A stretch of DNA of 64,000 nt from Longitalea arenae (GTDB lineage: Bacteria > Bacteroidota > Bacteroidia > Chitinophagales > Chitinophagaceae): NCBI RefSeq assembly GCF_016924755.1, contig NZ_JAFFJX010000010.1:1-64000 (forward strand). The letters run 5' to 3'. Below the pieces are notes generated by a model. That model was not told the DNA's origin. It made no database searches and was given only the letters and a program-made list of their open reading frames with translations. A program made the translations under genes and the position numbers. This document shows, in pieces, positions 33,412 to 42,797 of the stretch. Within the stretch, counting starts at the first letter, position 1; each line of letters opens with the position of its first letter.

Positions 33412-34208
33412 CAAGGCAGCAACTGGTTGAACAGATACGCAGTAAAAAGACATACCTCATAGTAGGGCTCGATACAGATCTTACCAGGATCCCCAAACAC
33501 CTCTTGTCAAAGGCCGATCCCGTATTTGAGTTTAATAAACAGATCATCGATGCTACCAAAGATTATTGTGTGGGCTATAAGATCAATACGGCTTTTTATG
33601 AAGCATTGGGTTTGCCAGGCTGGGAAGCCATGCAAAAAACAGCTGCATATATTCCGGATAGCCATTTTAAAATAGCCGATGCCAAACGCGGCGACATCGG
33701 CAATACTTCTTCTCAATACGCCAAAGCATTCTTTGAGGCCATACCATTTGATGCCATTACTGTAGCGCCTTATATGGGCGCCGACAGCGTATTGCCTTTC
33801 CTGGAATACAGGGATAAATGGACCATCGTACTGGGTCTTACTTCCAATAGCGGTGCCCGTGATTTTGAACTGCAAAAAGCAGGTGATGAATTGTTGTACG
33901 AAAAAGTCTTACGCACGGCAGCACAATGGGGAACAGCCGATCAGCTCATGTTTGTGGTGGGCGCCACCCAGGCTGCTGAGTTCACGAATATCCGCGCCAT
34001 TACACCCCATCATTTTTACCTTGTGCCCGGGGTAGGAGCGCAGGGGGGCAGTCTGAAAGAGATCTCGGAAAAAGCCATGAATAAAGATGTAGGCCTGTTG
34101 GTGAATGCCAGCCGGGCTATCATTTATGCGTCGGACAAGGAAGATTTTGCTGCCAGGGCAATGCTGGTTGCCAAAGAATATCAGCAGGAAATGGCCGCTT
34201 ACCTGTAA
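33408..34208 (+). CDS. pyrF: Orotidine 5'-phosphate decarboxylase
   Basis: Last step of UMP synthesis. The 266-residue long form (type 2 PyrF) has the active-site motif DAKRGDIGNTSSQYA with the catalytic K93, LIVGLDTDLTRIP near the start, and the phosphate-binding end LVNASRAIIYAS. The frame is open upstream to 33360, but that part is the end of kynU. The ATG at 33408 overlaps the kynU TGA as ATGA and gives the expected N-terminus. The coupling of a pyrimidine gene to kynureninase is unusual and may be only positional. Confidence 0.94.
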   Translation: MTRQQLVEQIRSKKTYLIVGLDTDLTRIPKHLLSKADPVFEFNKQIIDATKDYCVGYKINTAFYEALGLPGWEAMQKTAAYIPDSHFKIADAKRGDIGNTSSQYAKAFFEAIPFDAITVAPYMGADSVLPFLEYRDKWTIVLGLTSNSGARDFELQKAGDELLYEKVLRTAAQWGTADQLMFVVGATQAAEFTNIRAITPHHFYLVPGVGAQGGSLKEISEKAMNKDVGLLVNASRAIIYASDKEDFAARAMLVAKEYQQEMAAYL

Positions 34209-34638
34209 AAGAAAGATAACGCAGTAACAGCGTTCTACAGCTATTGTTGTACAAAACTATATTTGGTAAGCGCAGGCTTTACAAAATTTCTACTCATTTT
34301 TAAGTACATAAGGGGCTTACTTTCACACAGTTCTATTTAAAAAATGTGTATTATTTTTTCACTAACAGGAAGGGCTGCACACAATTGCCGGCAGTAAAAA
34401 GCGTTTTAGATATTCTAAGGCGTAAAGATACCAAATGTCTTTTCCGAAAGCGTTATAGGTGATTTGAAGGGAAGAGCGAAGATACACTAAGTGGCGGATC
34501 GTAATAATACGTTTTATCGGTTATCAGGCAGGGTATTTTAACGGCGAAGCACTAACAAACCAAACTTCCTTAACTCCGTATACCCCTGTATGAATGGTAC
34601 ATTCTTACATGGGTTATGCTGTTAAAGGAACAACCATT

Positions 34639-34672
34639 AACCAATAATCAATAGCGATTGTGGTCATTGGTT
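34639..34672 (+). terminator. Hairpin with T tail upstream of the beta-helix gene
   Basis: aaccaat pairs with attggtt around a 20-base loop, followed by tttttaag. It may end upstream transcripts and shield the adhesin promoter, whose box follows at once. Confidence 0.35.
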
Positions 34673-34674
34673 TT

Positions 34675-34682
34675 TAAGTTTG
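34675..34682 (+). promoter_or_regulatory. -7 box of the T9SS surface cassette
   Basis: TAagTTTG matches TAnnTTTG; the leader to the ATG at 34746 would be about 60 bases. The -33 element is unclear. Confidence 0.4.
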
Positions 34683-34745
34683 GAATAATTCATCAGATAA
34701 ATATTATCCGATATCCTATAGAAATTTAAAATCCAATCATCGGCT

Positions 34746-37700
34746 ATGCGAAAAATTTTACGCGGGCACGTAATTAATAAAATATTTCTGTTTACCCTTT
34801 GTTTAGGTTCTTCATTTTTATTTGAAGCTCACGCACAGGTGTCCGGTACATTTACCATCGATGCCGGCGCAGCAGCCAGCGCCACAAATTTCCAGACATT
34901 TTCTGCCGCCGTTGCCTTTCTTACTACCAATGGTGTCAATGGCGCCGTAACTTTTAATGTACAGCCAGGCAGCGGACCTTATAATGAACAGGTGCTTATC
35001 AATACCATTGCCGGCACGTCAGCTGCCAATACCATTACCTTCAACGGTAATGGAGAAACAATTACCTGTCTGGCCACCGATGACAACCAGCGTGCCTGTA
35101 TAAAACTGAATAATGCTGATTATATAACTTTCAATAACCTGGTGGTTGAACCCCAGGGTATCAATTTTGGCGAATACGGTTATGGATTTCACCTCGTGAA
35201 TGATGCCGACCATAACACCATCAGGAATTGCCGCATCAGGGTAAATCATCACAATGACATTCCCGAATTCAATGAAGGTATTGTGATCAATGGTAATGAC
35301 CGCAACTCCATAGATCCGGGCGCCAGCAACTGTGACCATAACCTCATTGAGGGAAACACCATTAGCGGTGGCAGTGTAGGTATCACGCTGTCATCGTCGC
35401 CGGCTTTTGGTGACCCCGACCGCTTTATGTCAGGCAACCGGATCGTTAACAACACCATCAGTGATTTCTGGTATTATGGCATGCAGCTCTATTACAATGA
35501 AGGCACCCAGATAGATGGCAATGAAATAACCGGCGGACCCTTTATATACTACTCTTCGGGCATCTTCATGTCGGCTAAAAACCAAAGCGTTTCCATCATC
35601 AACAACCGCATCCATGATTTCTGGGTAGATGAATCAGTAACAGACAGTGAAGTGGCGGGTATTGTGATCCAGTCTGAAAGTGTAGCTGGTAAAGAATGTC
35701 TTATTGCCAATAACCTCATTTATAATTTTTCAACCGGGGGTATGCAAATGGGAATTGCCTGCAGAAGCAATCCCAGTTCCTATTTGAATATATATAATAA
35801 TACCCTGTCCTTCGACGATCAGGCAAGCATAGGAACATACACCTATGCGATCTTCTTTGATGCCGACATTTCGAATGTGAACGTAAAGAACAATATCATA
35901 ACCGTTACGCGCAACACGAATGTTGAGAACTATGGGTTTTATATAAACAACGATCCCATTGCCCTGGCCAGTGAGCATAATGTCTTTTATATCCAGGCTG
36001 CAAAGGCGCCATTGTGTGCCGTAGGATTTTATGGGGGAAATAACATCAATTCATTATCCACCTGGCGCGACATTACAAAATTTGACCTTTTTTCAACCGA
36101 TATCAATCCGGCTTACACCAACCTGGCTGGTTTCGATTTCAGGCCTACCGCGGGCGCTGTAGATAATATGGCTGCAGTGATCGGTGCTGTGAATACTGAT
36201 ATTACAAAGGCCAACCGCAATGCTACCAATCCCGACCCCGGTTGTTATGAGTTCACTTCCACGGCCTGTGCCGGACCTGTTACGCCGGGTTCGGCCTTCG
36301 TAACCCCTGATTCGGTTATGTGTTTAGGTCCGAAGATCAGTCTTGGTTTAAGAGGCAATTCTGCCGGAAGCGGCCAAACCTATACCTGGCAAACAGCCAC
36401 CTCGGCAACGGGCACTTATACCAATGCCACTGCTGCGCTCGGCTATCCGCTTTATGAAATTACGCCCACCACCACACTGTACTACCGCGTAGCCCTCACT
36501 TGCGGTGGAGTTACTGCATATTCTTCACCGGTCAGGGTAATGGTCACTTCCGCGCTTAATGCAGGTACCTACACGATCAACAGTGCCCTGCCTACCAGTG
36601 GGGTTAACTTTAACTCTTTCGCTGATGCAGCCCGCGCGCTGCAATGTGGAATCAATGGTTCTGTGATATTTAATGTTGCCAGTAATAATGGACCCTATAA
36701 TGAACAGCTGATCTTGCCTGCGGTCGCCACATCGCCTGCCAAAACGATCACCTTTCATGGAAATGGCGCTACCATTGCCTTCAAACCAGGCAATGTTGAC
36801 CAGGCAGTGATCAAACTGAATGATGCGGATTATATTACCATCGACAGCCTTAATGTAGAATTGCTGCCCTCGGCTACATTCGGCATGGGCATACAACTGA
36901 TAAACAATGCCGATCACAATACCATAAAACGTTGTAACGTCACGGTAACCAAATCTTCTACCGGTAAATTTTTTGCCGGTATTGTGATCAATGGCCATGC
37001 AAGTGACCCGGGCAGTATCGTAGATGCGAGCCTTTGCGATAGTAACCTCGTAACAGGCAATACAGTAACCGGTGGTTATTATGGCATTACCTGTACATCA
37101 GAATCAAGTATAACCCACACGGTATACGCATTCGGAAATAGCATCACCAAAAATAAATTGCTCGATAACTGCACCCACGGTATTTATATTGCCGGCCAGG
37201 AAAATGTGTTGGTCGACAGCAATGATATCAGCCACCCCAGCCGCACCATATTTTCTACCGAACCGTTTGTAGGCATCAAGGTGGAAAATACCAATATGGG
37301 CCTTACCGTTACAAGGAACAGGATCCATAACCTTTTGGAGAAAGTCAGGAGCTCTGTTGTTCAGGTGGAGGGTATTGTGTTTGATGAAGTGAACACTGTT
37401 CCCACTAAGCCCAGTATTATTACCAATAATGTGATCTATCAATTTAAAGGCAATGGACAGCAGCATGGTATCTATGCCCTGCTCTCGAATTACCTGAAAA
37501 TTTATCACAATACCATTTCTCTCGATGACACAGCCAGTAAACCTTTTGCCGGTGTTATAACCCGCGGCATCGCTTTGTTTGGTGCAGTTCAACCCGGAAA
37601 TATCATTAAAGACAATATCATTACCGTAAAACGCGGTGGCCTTGCCAACAAGTTTGGGATATATTTCTTTGCTGCAGATAACATCACTCCCTCAGATTAC

Positions 37701-38522
37701 AACAATATATACGTATCCTCCAATGGTACCGGCGGTGCTTATACCGGTTTTATGGCTGGTACGAATTATGCTACGCTGGCCGACTGGCTGGTTGCCCGTA
37801 AAGACACCAATTCAATTGCCATGGACCCTGTTTATCACGACCTGGCCAACGGTGATCTTACACCTACCAAAATACCATTCGAGAACCGCGGAACCAATGT
37901 GGGTATTGCCAAAGATATTGTGGATGTTGCCAGGGATGTAGCTAGGCCCGATATTGGCGCCATTGAATTCACCATCTGCCGCCAGCTTACCAATCCCGTA
38001 CTTCGGGCAGATTCCTCAGGCGTAAATGCCGTCCGGTTCAGCTGGCCTTCCGTGCAAAATACGACTGGTTACCGCGTATCGCGCGATGGTATCAACTGGA
38101 CAATACCTTCTTCCGGCGCCATGGGACTTACGCATACCATAAGCGGACTGAAACCTTCGGATACCGTTGGACTGATGGTAAAAGCCCTTGGCTCCCGGGT
38201 AGATTGCCCCGAATATGTTTCACAACGGGTGATCGATACGGCGCTTGCAGATGGCATCTATGTGCCCAATACATTTACCCCCAATGGAAATAACAGGAAC
38301 GATGTGTTCAAGGTGTATAGCAATACCATGCGGTCAATTCGCTGGATGGTGTTCAACCAGTGGGGTGAAAAAGTTTTTGAAACCACCGACCTGCAGGGCG
38401 AATGGGATGGCCAGTACAAAGGCAAACCACAGCCAATAGGCGTATACGTATTTGTTCTGTCAGGTATCCGCTCAGATGGGTCACGGGTAAATCAAAAAGG
38501 AACATTCAATCTTGTCCGGTAA
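34746..38522 (+). CDS. Large right-handed beta-helix protein with type B (gliding-type) T9SS sorting domain
   Basis: A 1258-residue exported protein with a signal peptide (about 1-30, ending AHAQ). Two homologous beta-helix units follow. The first begins GTFTIDAGAAASATNFQTFS near residue 34, the second GTYTINSALPTSGVNFNSF near 606; both continue to a PYNEQ motif and an N-x-x-D-Y-I-T turn. Between them lies an Ig-like domain (about 505-600, Cys/Pro-rich). After the second unit is an Fn3-like domain (about 1075-1170). The last 85 residues are the gliding-motility-type sorting domain: YVPNTFTPNGNNRNDVFKVY ... NQWGEKVFETTD ... PIGVYVFVLSG. It is probably a surface adhesin or glycan-binding protein exported with the help of the next gene's product. 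Confidence 0.88.
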   Translation: MRKILRGHVINKIFLFTLCLGSSFLFEAHAQVSGTFTIDAGAAASATNFQTFSAAVAFLTTNGVNGAVTFNVQPGSGPYNEQVLINTIAGTSAANTITFNGNGETITCLATDDNQRACIKLNNADYITFNNLVVEPQGINFGEYGYGFHLVNDADHNTIRNCRIRVNHHNDIPEFNEGIVINGNDRNSIDPGASNCDHNLIEGNTISGGSVGITLSSSPAFGDPDRFMSGNRIVNNTISDFWYYGMQLYYNEGTQIDGNEITGGPFIYYSSGIFMSAKNQSVSIINNRIHDFWVDESVTDSEVAGIVIQSESVAGKECLIANNLIYNFSTGGMQMGIACRSNPSSYLNIYNNTLSFDDQASIGTYTYAIFFDADISNVNVKNNIITVTRNTNVENYGFYINNDPIALASEHNVFYIQAAKAPLCAVGFYGGNNINSLSTWRDITKFDLFSTDINPAYTNLAGFDFRPTAGAVDNMAAVIGAVNTDITKANRNATNPDPGCYEFTSTACAGPVTPGSAFVTPDSVMCLGPKISLGLRGNSAGSGQTYTWQTATSATGTYTNATAALGYPLYEITPTTTLYYRVALTCGGVTAYSSPVRVMVTSALNAGTYTINSALPTSGVNFNSFADAARALQCGINGSVIFNVASNNGPYNEQLILPAVATSPAKTITFHGNGATIAFKPGNVDQAVIKLNDADYITIDSLNVELLPSATFGMGIQLINNADHNTIKRCNVTVTKSSTGKFFAGIVINGHASDPGSIVDASLCDSNLVTGNTVTGGYYGITCTSESSITHTVYAFGNSITKNKLLDNCTHGIYIAGQENVLVDSNDISHPSRTIFSTEPFVGIKVENTNMGLTVTRNRIHNLLEKVRSSVVQVEGIVFDEVNTVPTKPSIITNNVIYQFKGNGQQHGIYALLSNYLKIYHNTISLDDTASKPFAGVITRGIALFGAVQPGNIIKDNIITVKRGGLANKFGIYFFAADNITPSDYNNIYVSSNGTGGAYTGFMAGTNYATLADWLVARKDTNSIAMDPVYHDLANGDLTPTKIPFENRGTNVGIAKDIVDVARDVARPDIGAIEFTICRQLTNPVLRADSSGVNAVRFSWPSVQNTTGYRVSRDGINWTIPSSGAMGLTHTISGLKPSDTVGLMVKALGSRVDCPEYVSQRVIDTALADGIYVPNTFTPNGNNRNDVFKVYSNTMRSIRWMVFNQWGEKVFETTDLQGEWDGQYKGKPQPIGVYVFVLSGIRSDGSRVNQKGTFNLVR

Positions 38523-38545
38523 TAAAATCCAAAAAACTGTTTGTA

Positions 38546-39541
38546 ATGCAATATCTTAGAAAAACCGGTTTGTTACTGTTGATCCTGATTACAGGAATAG
38601 CAGGTTACTCTCAAACAGATCCTCATTATTCCCAATACTATGCCTACCCCGTTTGGCTGAACCCTGCATTAACAGGCGCCATCGACGGTAATTACCGGGT
38701 TACGGCCATGTACCGCAGCCAATGGGGTGGTATCAGTAATCCCTTTGCAACGCCCGGGATTTCAGCAGACATTGTAACCAATAAAAATGTAAGCCTTGGT
38801 GTTAACCTGATGAACCAGCGGGCCGGCACTATTGGCTACAGCTATATGACCGGCTATGCTACCATGTCTTATAACGGCGTACGCTTTGGTTATCACCAGA
38901 TCTCTATGGGTATGGCCTTTGGTGTATTGAACCGCCGTTTCGATCCGTCTAAGTTCAGAACCGGCGACATGTGGAATCCTTACACAGGCTTCGATCCTAC
39001 CCAGGGGGGTACTGAAGTATTGAATAAAACATCCGCTATTGCATTTGATGCCGGCGTAGGTGCGGTGTACTTTGATGGAACGCCGGGCAAAAAGGCCAAC
39101 TGGTTTGGCGGTATTTCAGCCTATCATTTAACACAACCACAGGATCCCTTTCTGGCCGGCGAGCATGAAAAAATGCCGATGCGCCTCACTTTCCATGGTG
39201 GTTTTAAATATAATGTGAATGAAAATGTAAGCATTACACCTAACCTCCTGTATATGCGCCAGGGCAACAGCGAAGAGAAAATGGCAGGCGCTTATGCCCA
39301 GATGCGGGTAAACGAGGCCACCGACTTTTTACTGGGCGCCAATTACCGGTTCAAAGATGCGGTATCGCCTTATGTGGGTGTTTACTATAAGAACTATATG
39401 ATCAGTGTGAGCTATGATGTAAATATGAGCGATCTCGGAAAAGTGGCCGGTAATGCCAATAATTTCGAAATTTCGCTCACCCTCATCGGCCGCAAAGCGG
39501 TTAAACAGGATGCCGTTCCATTCGTGTGTCCGAGGTTGTAA
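38546..39541 (+). CDS. PorP/SprF-family type IX secretion outer-membrane protein
   Basis: A 331-residue outer-membrane beta-barrel protein with a signal peptide (about 1-21, ending GYSQ) and the family start TDPHYSQYYAYPVWLNPALT. PorP/SprF paralogues are usually encoded beside the type B sorting-domain protein whose export or anchoring they assist, as here. The frame is open back to 38402 inside the upstream gene; the ATG at 38546 opens the signal peptide and is chosen. It lies 23 bases after the adhesin stop and 34 bases before the next gene, so the three genes probably form one operon. Confidence 0.9.
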   Translation: MQYLRKTGLLLLILITGIAGYSQTDPHYSQYYAYPVWLNPALTGAIDGNYRVTAMYRSQWGGISNPFATPGISADIVTNKNVSLGVNLMNQRAGTIGYSYMTGYATMSYNGVRFGYHQISMGMAFGVLNRRFDPSKFRTGDMWNPYTGFDPTQGGTEVLNKTSAIAFDAGVGAVYFDGTPGKKANWFGGISAYHLTQPQDPFLAGEHEKMPMRLTFHGGFKYNVNENVSITPNLLYMRQGNSEEKMAGAYAQMRVNEATDFLLGANYRFKDAVSPYVGVYYKNYMISVSYDVNMSDLGKVAGNANNFEISLTLIGRKAVKQDAVPFVCPRL

Positions 39542-39575
39542 TAAACAAATTATCACGTTAGCAAATTGATTATAC

Positions 39576-41588
39576 ATGATCAAGCATATTATTATAATAG
39601 CCGGTCTGGGTTTGAGTGCGGTTGCGGTACATGCGCAGGCAAGCAACTTTAAGCGGGTAGCCGAACAGTTTTATGCCAAAGGCGATTATTATTCTGCGGC
39701 ACACTATTATGAGAAGTATTTAAGTGGAAAAACACCCAGCCATTCAGGCTATAATGCCTATGTGGTACAAAAGCAGGGCGCAACCCTGATCAATACCAGT
39801 GATCTGGGCGGTCTCGACGGCAACCTCTTATACAAAATGGGCGACTGCTATTATAACCTGAATGATTATATACATGCAGAGCAATGGTATAAACTGTTAT
39901 TGAAAAAAGACTCCGCTTCTTTTCCCATGGCGCGTTACTATTATGGCATTTGTTTGCGCGCCAATGGTAACTACAATATTGCGCAGCATGAGCTGGCCCG
40001 GTTCATCCAGGAAAACGCAGCCGGCGAACAATACAACAAAAAGGCGCAGCAGGAGATCGATAATTGTGCTTTCATTCAGCAGCAATTGACGAATGGCCCC
40101 ACCGGTATCAAAATAGAAAGGCTCAACAACAACATCAATAAAGAAGGCGCTAACTATGCTGCCAGCTGGCTCAACAGCAATACCCTGGCCTTTACATCAA
40201 CCCGGGCCGAGGGTTATAGCAATGCGCTGTACAGCGCTGCTTTCAATAACGGCGGTTTTGGCAAGGTGGAAAAAATAAACGTGGCAGCGCCCCGGAATAC
40301 CCATCTGGGAACACCCACATTTACCCCGGATGGCTCCAAAATGTTTTTCACCGGCTGGATCCTGAAGAATGGGAAAAAACTGTCAGCCATCTATATGAGC
40401 GAGCGCAGTGGCGACCGGTGGAGCGAGCCGGTGCTGATCGATGGCAAGCTGAGTGAGCAGTCATTCAACTCCCGCCAGCCGCAGGTAACGCCGGACGGCA
40501 AATACCTCTTATTCGCCAGCGACCGTTCCGACGGTATTGGCGGTTTTGACATCTGGTCGGCCACCCTCGATGCTAAGGGAATGCCCGAAAAGATCACCAA
40601 TTTAGGACCCGCCATCAATACCACAGGCGATGAAGAAGCGCCGTTTTACCATGGCGGCAGCCAGTCCCTCGTATTTGCCTCCAACGGCAGAACCGGTATG
40701 GGCGGCTTTGACCTCTATTCTTCCAATGGCTATTTTAACGGCTCATGGACGGTGGCATTGAACCTGGGTTACCCGGTAAATTCAGAAAAGGATGATATTT
40801 ATTTTGTAGGCCGCGGAAAGGGATTGCTCGAAGATGCGATCATCAGCAGCGACCGGGCTTCTTTATGCTGCCTGGAACTGTTCTCGGTGCATAAGAACTA
40901 TAACCAGGTATTTACCGGGGTGGTGCTCGATTGCGATACCAAACAACCGCTCGAAGGCGCTATTGTAACAGCCAAAGACCCGCGTGGTAACGAGATCGCT
41001 ACCATCAAGACCCAGGCTGGCGGCCGGTACACCATTCAAACAGATGCGGGGCTGGCCCTGCAGATCAGTGGCCGCCAGGACGAATACAACGATGGCCTGC
41101 TCACGGCCTATCCCTCCAAAGGCGACACCGTGTATGCCCAGGAGTTATGTTTAGCCAAAAAGCCCGATCCGTTCAAGAACAAGACCGAGGTTACCTACCA
41201 GATCGTGTTCGAGTTAAAAACAGAGATCGCCAAAGAATCATATCCATATCTTGACCTGATCGCCAGCTACCTGAAGGCCAATCCAACCGTGGTGCTGGAG
41301 ATAGACGTGCATACCGATGGTCTGGGATCGGTTAAGTCGAACGAGTTCCTATCGAAAGGCCGGGCCAATGCCTGCGCCGAGTATCTGATCAACAGCGGCG
41401 TGTCGCCCAATCAGCTGTTGCCAAGAGGATTTGGCGAGTGTTGCCCGATCGAGAAAGAGACCACGCCAGATGGAAAAGATATCCCGGCGGCGCGTGAGAA
41501 GAACAGGCGCGTGGTGTTCAAGATGATCAATAACGGCACCCCCGTCAATAACGGCATCCCGATCAATGGCACGCAAACAACCAACTAA
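39576..41588 (+). CDS. PorE-like OmpA-family lipoprotein/secretion protein (TPR-PD40-CarboxypepD_reg-OmpA)
   Basis: A 670-residue exported protein with a signal peptide (about 1-21). Residues 25-175 are TPR-like (FYAKGDYYSAAHYYEKYL, LYKMGDCYYNLNDYIHAEQW). About 185-440 are PD40 beta-propeller blades (HLGTPTFTPDGSKMFFTGW, QPQVTPDGKYLLFASDRSDG, GRTGMGGFDLYSS). About 447-520 is a carboxypeptidase-regulatory-like domain (FTGVVLDCDTKQPLEGAIVT). From about 545 there is an OmpA domain (LEIDVHTDGLGSVKSNEFLS). This order is that of PorE, a periplasmic T9SS component that binds peptidoglycan. It ends the surface cassette. Confidence 0.88.
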   Translation: MIKHIIIIAGLGLSAVAVHAQASNFKRVAEQFYAKGDYYSAAHYYEKYLSGKTPSHSGYNAYVVQKQGATLINTSDLGGLDGNLLYKMGDCYYNLNDYIHAEQWYKLLLKKDSASFPMARYYYGICLRANGNYNIAQHELARFIQENAAGEQYNKKAQQEIDNCAFIQQQLTNGPTGIKIERLNNNINKEGANYAASWLNSNTLAFTSTRAEGYSNALYSAAFNNGGFGKVEKINVAAPRNTHLGTPTFTPDGSKMFFTGWILKNGKKLSAIYMSERSGDRWSEPVLIDGKLSEQSFNSRQPQVTPDGKYLLFASDRSDGIGGFDIWSATLDAKGMPEKITNLGPAINTTGDEEAPFYHGGSQSLVFASNGRTGMGGFDLYSSNGYFNGSWTVALNLGYPVNSEKDDIYFVGRGKGLLEDAIISSDRASLCCLELFSVHKNYNQVFTGVVLDCDTKQPLEGAIVTAKDPRGNEIATIKTQAGGRYTIQTDAGLALQISGRQDEYNDGLLTAYPSKGDTVYAQELCLAKKPDPFKNKTEVTYQIVFELKTEIAKESYPYLDLIASYLKANPTVVLEIDVHTDGLGSVKSNEFLSKGRANACAEYLINSGVSPNQLLPRGFGECCPIEKETTPDGKDIPAAREKNRRVVFKMINNGTPVNNGIPINGTQTTN

Positions 41589-41729
41589 AACCGACAAACG
41601 CTCACAGGCTATCGACAAAAGAACCTGTTTGATCTGTGAACAACAGTTATAATAACGGTTCGGTAGCCCCACGCTGAACACCATAGATCCCCTCTCAACA
41701 GGGATGGCGGAAAAGTACTATAACAAAAA

Positions 41730-41775
41730 GCCCCCGGAATTCGGCTTGATCGAATAGACCGGGGGCTTTATTTTT
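41730..41775. terminator. Bidirectional hairpin terminator
   Basis: gcccccgg pairs with ccgggggc, and attcg with cgaat inside. On the plus strand it is followed by tttatttttg, on the minus strand by tttttgttat. It can end the PorE-like transcript and the small minus-strand gene. Confidence 0.75.
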
Positions 41776-41923
41776 GTCCGAAATCCCGGATTTTCCCGTT
41801 AAATTTATTACTGTCATTTTGCTCAACGCCACGCTGACCGCTTTTTGAATGCACCAGCACCTGGAAATTATTGCCATTTGCCAGGAATATTCCCTTTTGC
41901 GGGTGTTTCAGATTAAGATACAT
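41768..41923 (-). CDS. Possible small gene (51 residues), function unknown
   Basis: A minus-strand frame starting MYLNLKHPQKGIFLANGN and ending DFGQK. The case for it is position: its TAA touches the base of a strong hairpin that is followed by a T run on the minus strand, the usual end of a transcript. The product is hydrophilic and slightly basic. There is no recognised family, no clear TAnnTTTG box and no supporting neighbour. It may be a chance frame. Confidence 0.3.
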   Translation of the reverse strand: MYLNLKHPQKGIFLANGNNFQVLVHSKSGQRGVEQNDSNKFNGKIRDFGQK

Positions 41924-42019
41924 AGCACTAAAAAACCTTAAATTGCAATAATACCCAGCCTTTAAGGGCTTTTTTACGTAAAGAGCATAGATCATCTACA
42001 TAATCAAAATTTACAATTT

Positions 42020-42562
42020 ATGAAACACGTTTTCTCAGTCCTCTCAGTTGCCTGTGTTGCGTTTTTTACAATTTTATTATCCTCGACCAGTACTGGCTGT
42101 AAAAAAGGCGATGATGGCGCCAAAGGGGATACTGGAACGGCTAATGTTATCTATTCGCCCTGGCTGGATGTAAATTATGACGCAGTTACCAATACCGCAG
42201 GAGATACAGTTTATTACTATCAAGCAACCATTGCGGCTCCAAAATTAACGAAGGCGATAATAGATTCAGGAACTGTGAAAGTGTATCTTAACCTGGGTAG
42301 TGCGGCCAGTCCGGAGGTTTGGCCTTTGCCAATTACTGATCTGTTTCAATTTACGGGAATTACCGAGTTAGGTCTGTATTACACTGTAGGTAATATTAAC
42401 CTATTCTGCGATCTTGATGCCAGCACATTTACATCAAGCGGTACGAAACATGCTCAATATCGCTATATACTCATTCCTGGCGGTGTGCCTACCGGCAGAT
42501 CGGCCGTTGTTGACTGGAATAATTATGAAGCAGTAAAAAGGCAATTCAACCTTACTGACTGA
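42020..42562 (+). CDS. Small lipoprotein with collagen-like Gly-x-x start
   Basis: A 180-residue protein with a lipoprotein signal (STGC, Cys27), then KKGDDGAKGDTGTANV, a short collagen-like segment common at the N-terminus of Bacteroidota surface lipoproteins. A compact domain follows (IYSPWLDVNYDAVT ... YRYILIPGGVPTGRSAVVDW), probably beta-rich. Function unknown. A weak hairpin (aacagca/tgctgtt, 42581-42597) follows the stop. Confidence 0.75.
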   Translation: MKHVFSVLSVACVAFFTILLSSTSTGCKKGDDGAKGDTGTANVIYSPWLDVNYDAVTNTAGDTVYYYQATIAAPKLTKAIIDSGTVKVYLNLGSAASPEVWPLPITDLFQFTGITELGLYYTVGNINLFCDLDASTFTSSGTKHAQYRYILIPGGVPTGRSAVVDWNNYEAVKRQFNLTD

Positions 42563-42692
42563 GAAAATCATTAAAGAACAAACAGCATCCTGCTGTTACC
42601 TGATGATCCTATAAGAATCCGTTCTTTCCGGGAAACCGGGCATCCAGAATAAACGTATTTATTCAGATCAGTTGTTTTTTGAAATAGTTACT

Positions 42693-42729
42693 TGTCGGGC
42701 CTGTGCATGAACTATGCGCTGGCCCGACA
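42693..42729 (+). promoter_or_regulatory. Hairpin in the leader region of the SusC gene
   Basis: tgtcgggcc (42693-42701) pairs perfectly with ggcccgaca (42721-42729), with gcat/atgc pairing inside the loop. It lies 69 bases before the SusC ATG. There is no T tail, so it may be a leader structure rather than a terminator. Confidence 0.45.
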
Positions 42730-42797
42730 GGTTAAATGGATATCCTGCAGAGGATATGATATTAACCCAATCTTCAGTTAATCAAAAACTAATTGCT

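Larger units (their letters stand above)
34209..34745. other. 537-base intergenic region before the beta-helix adhesin
   Basis: A+T-rich, with no gene or tRNA seen. It contains a hairpin (34639-34672) and a -7 box (34675-34682). I see nothing else in it. Confidence 0.5.
41589..42019. other. Intergenic region after the T9SS cassette
   Basis: Holds a strong hairpin (41730-41766) and, on the minus strand, a possible small gene that ends directly at it. Nothing else is recognised. Confidence 0.5.

Noticed and set aside
34209-34745. Riboswitch or tRNA in the long gap before the adhesin
   Set aside because: No cloverleaf or known riboswitch core found by eye; only a simple hairpin and a -7 box.
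42714-42797. Upstream start of SusC
   Set aside because: Begins within the hairpin at 42693-42729 and adds a polar stretch before the signal peptide.
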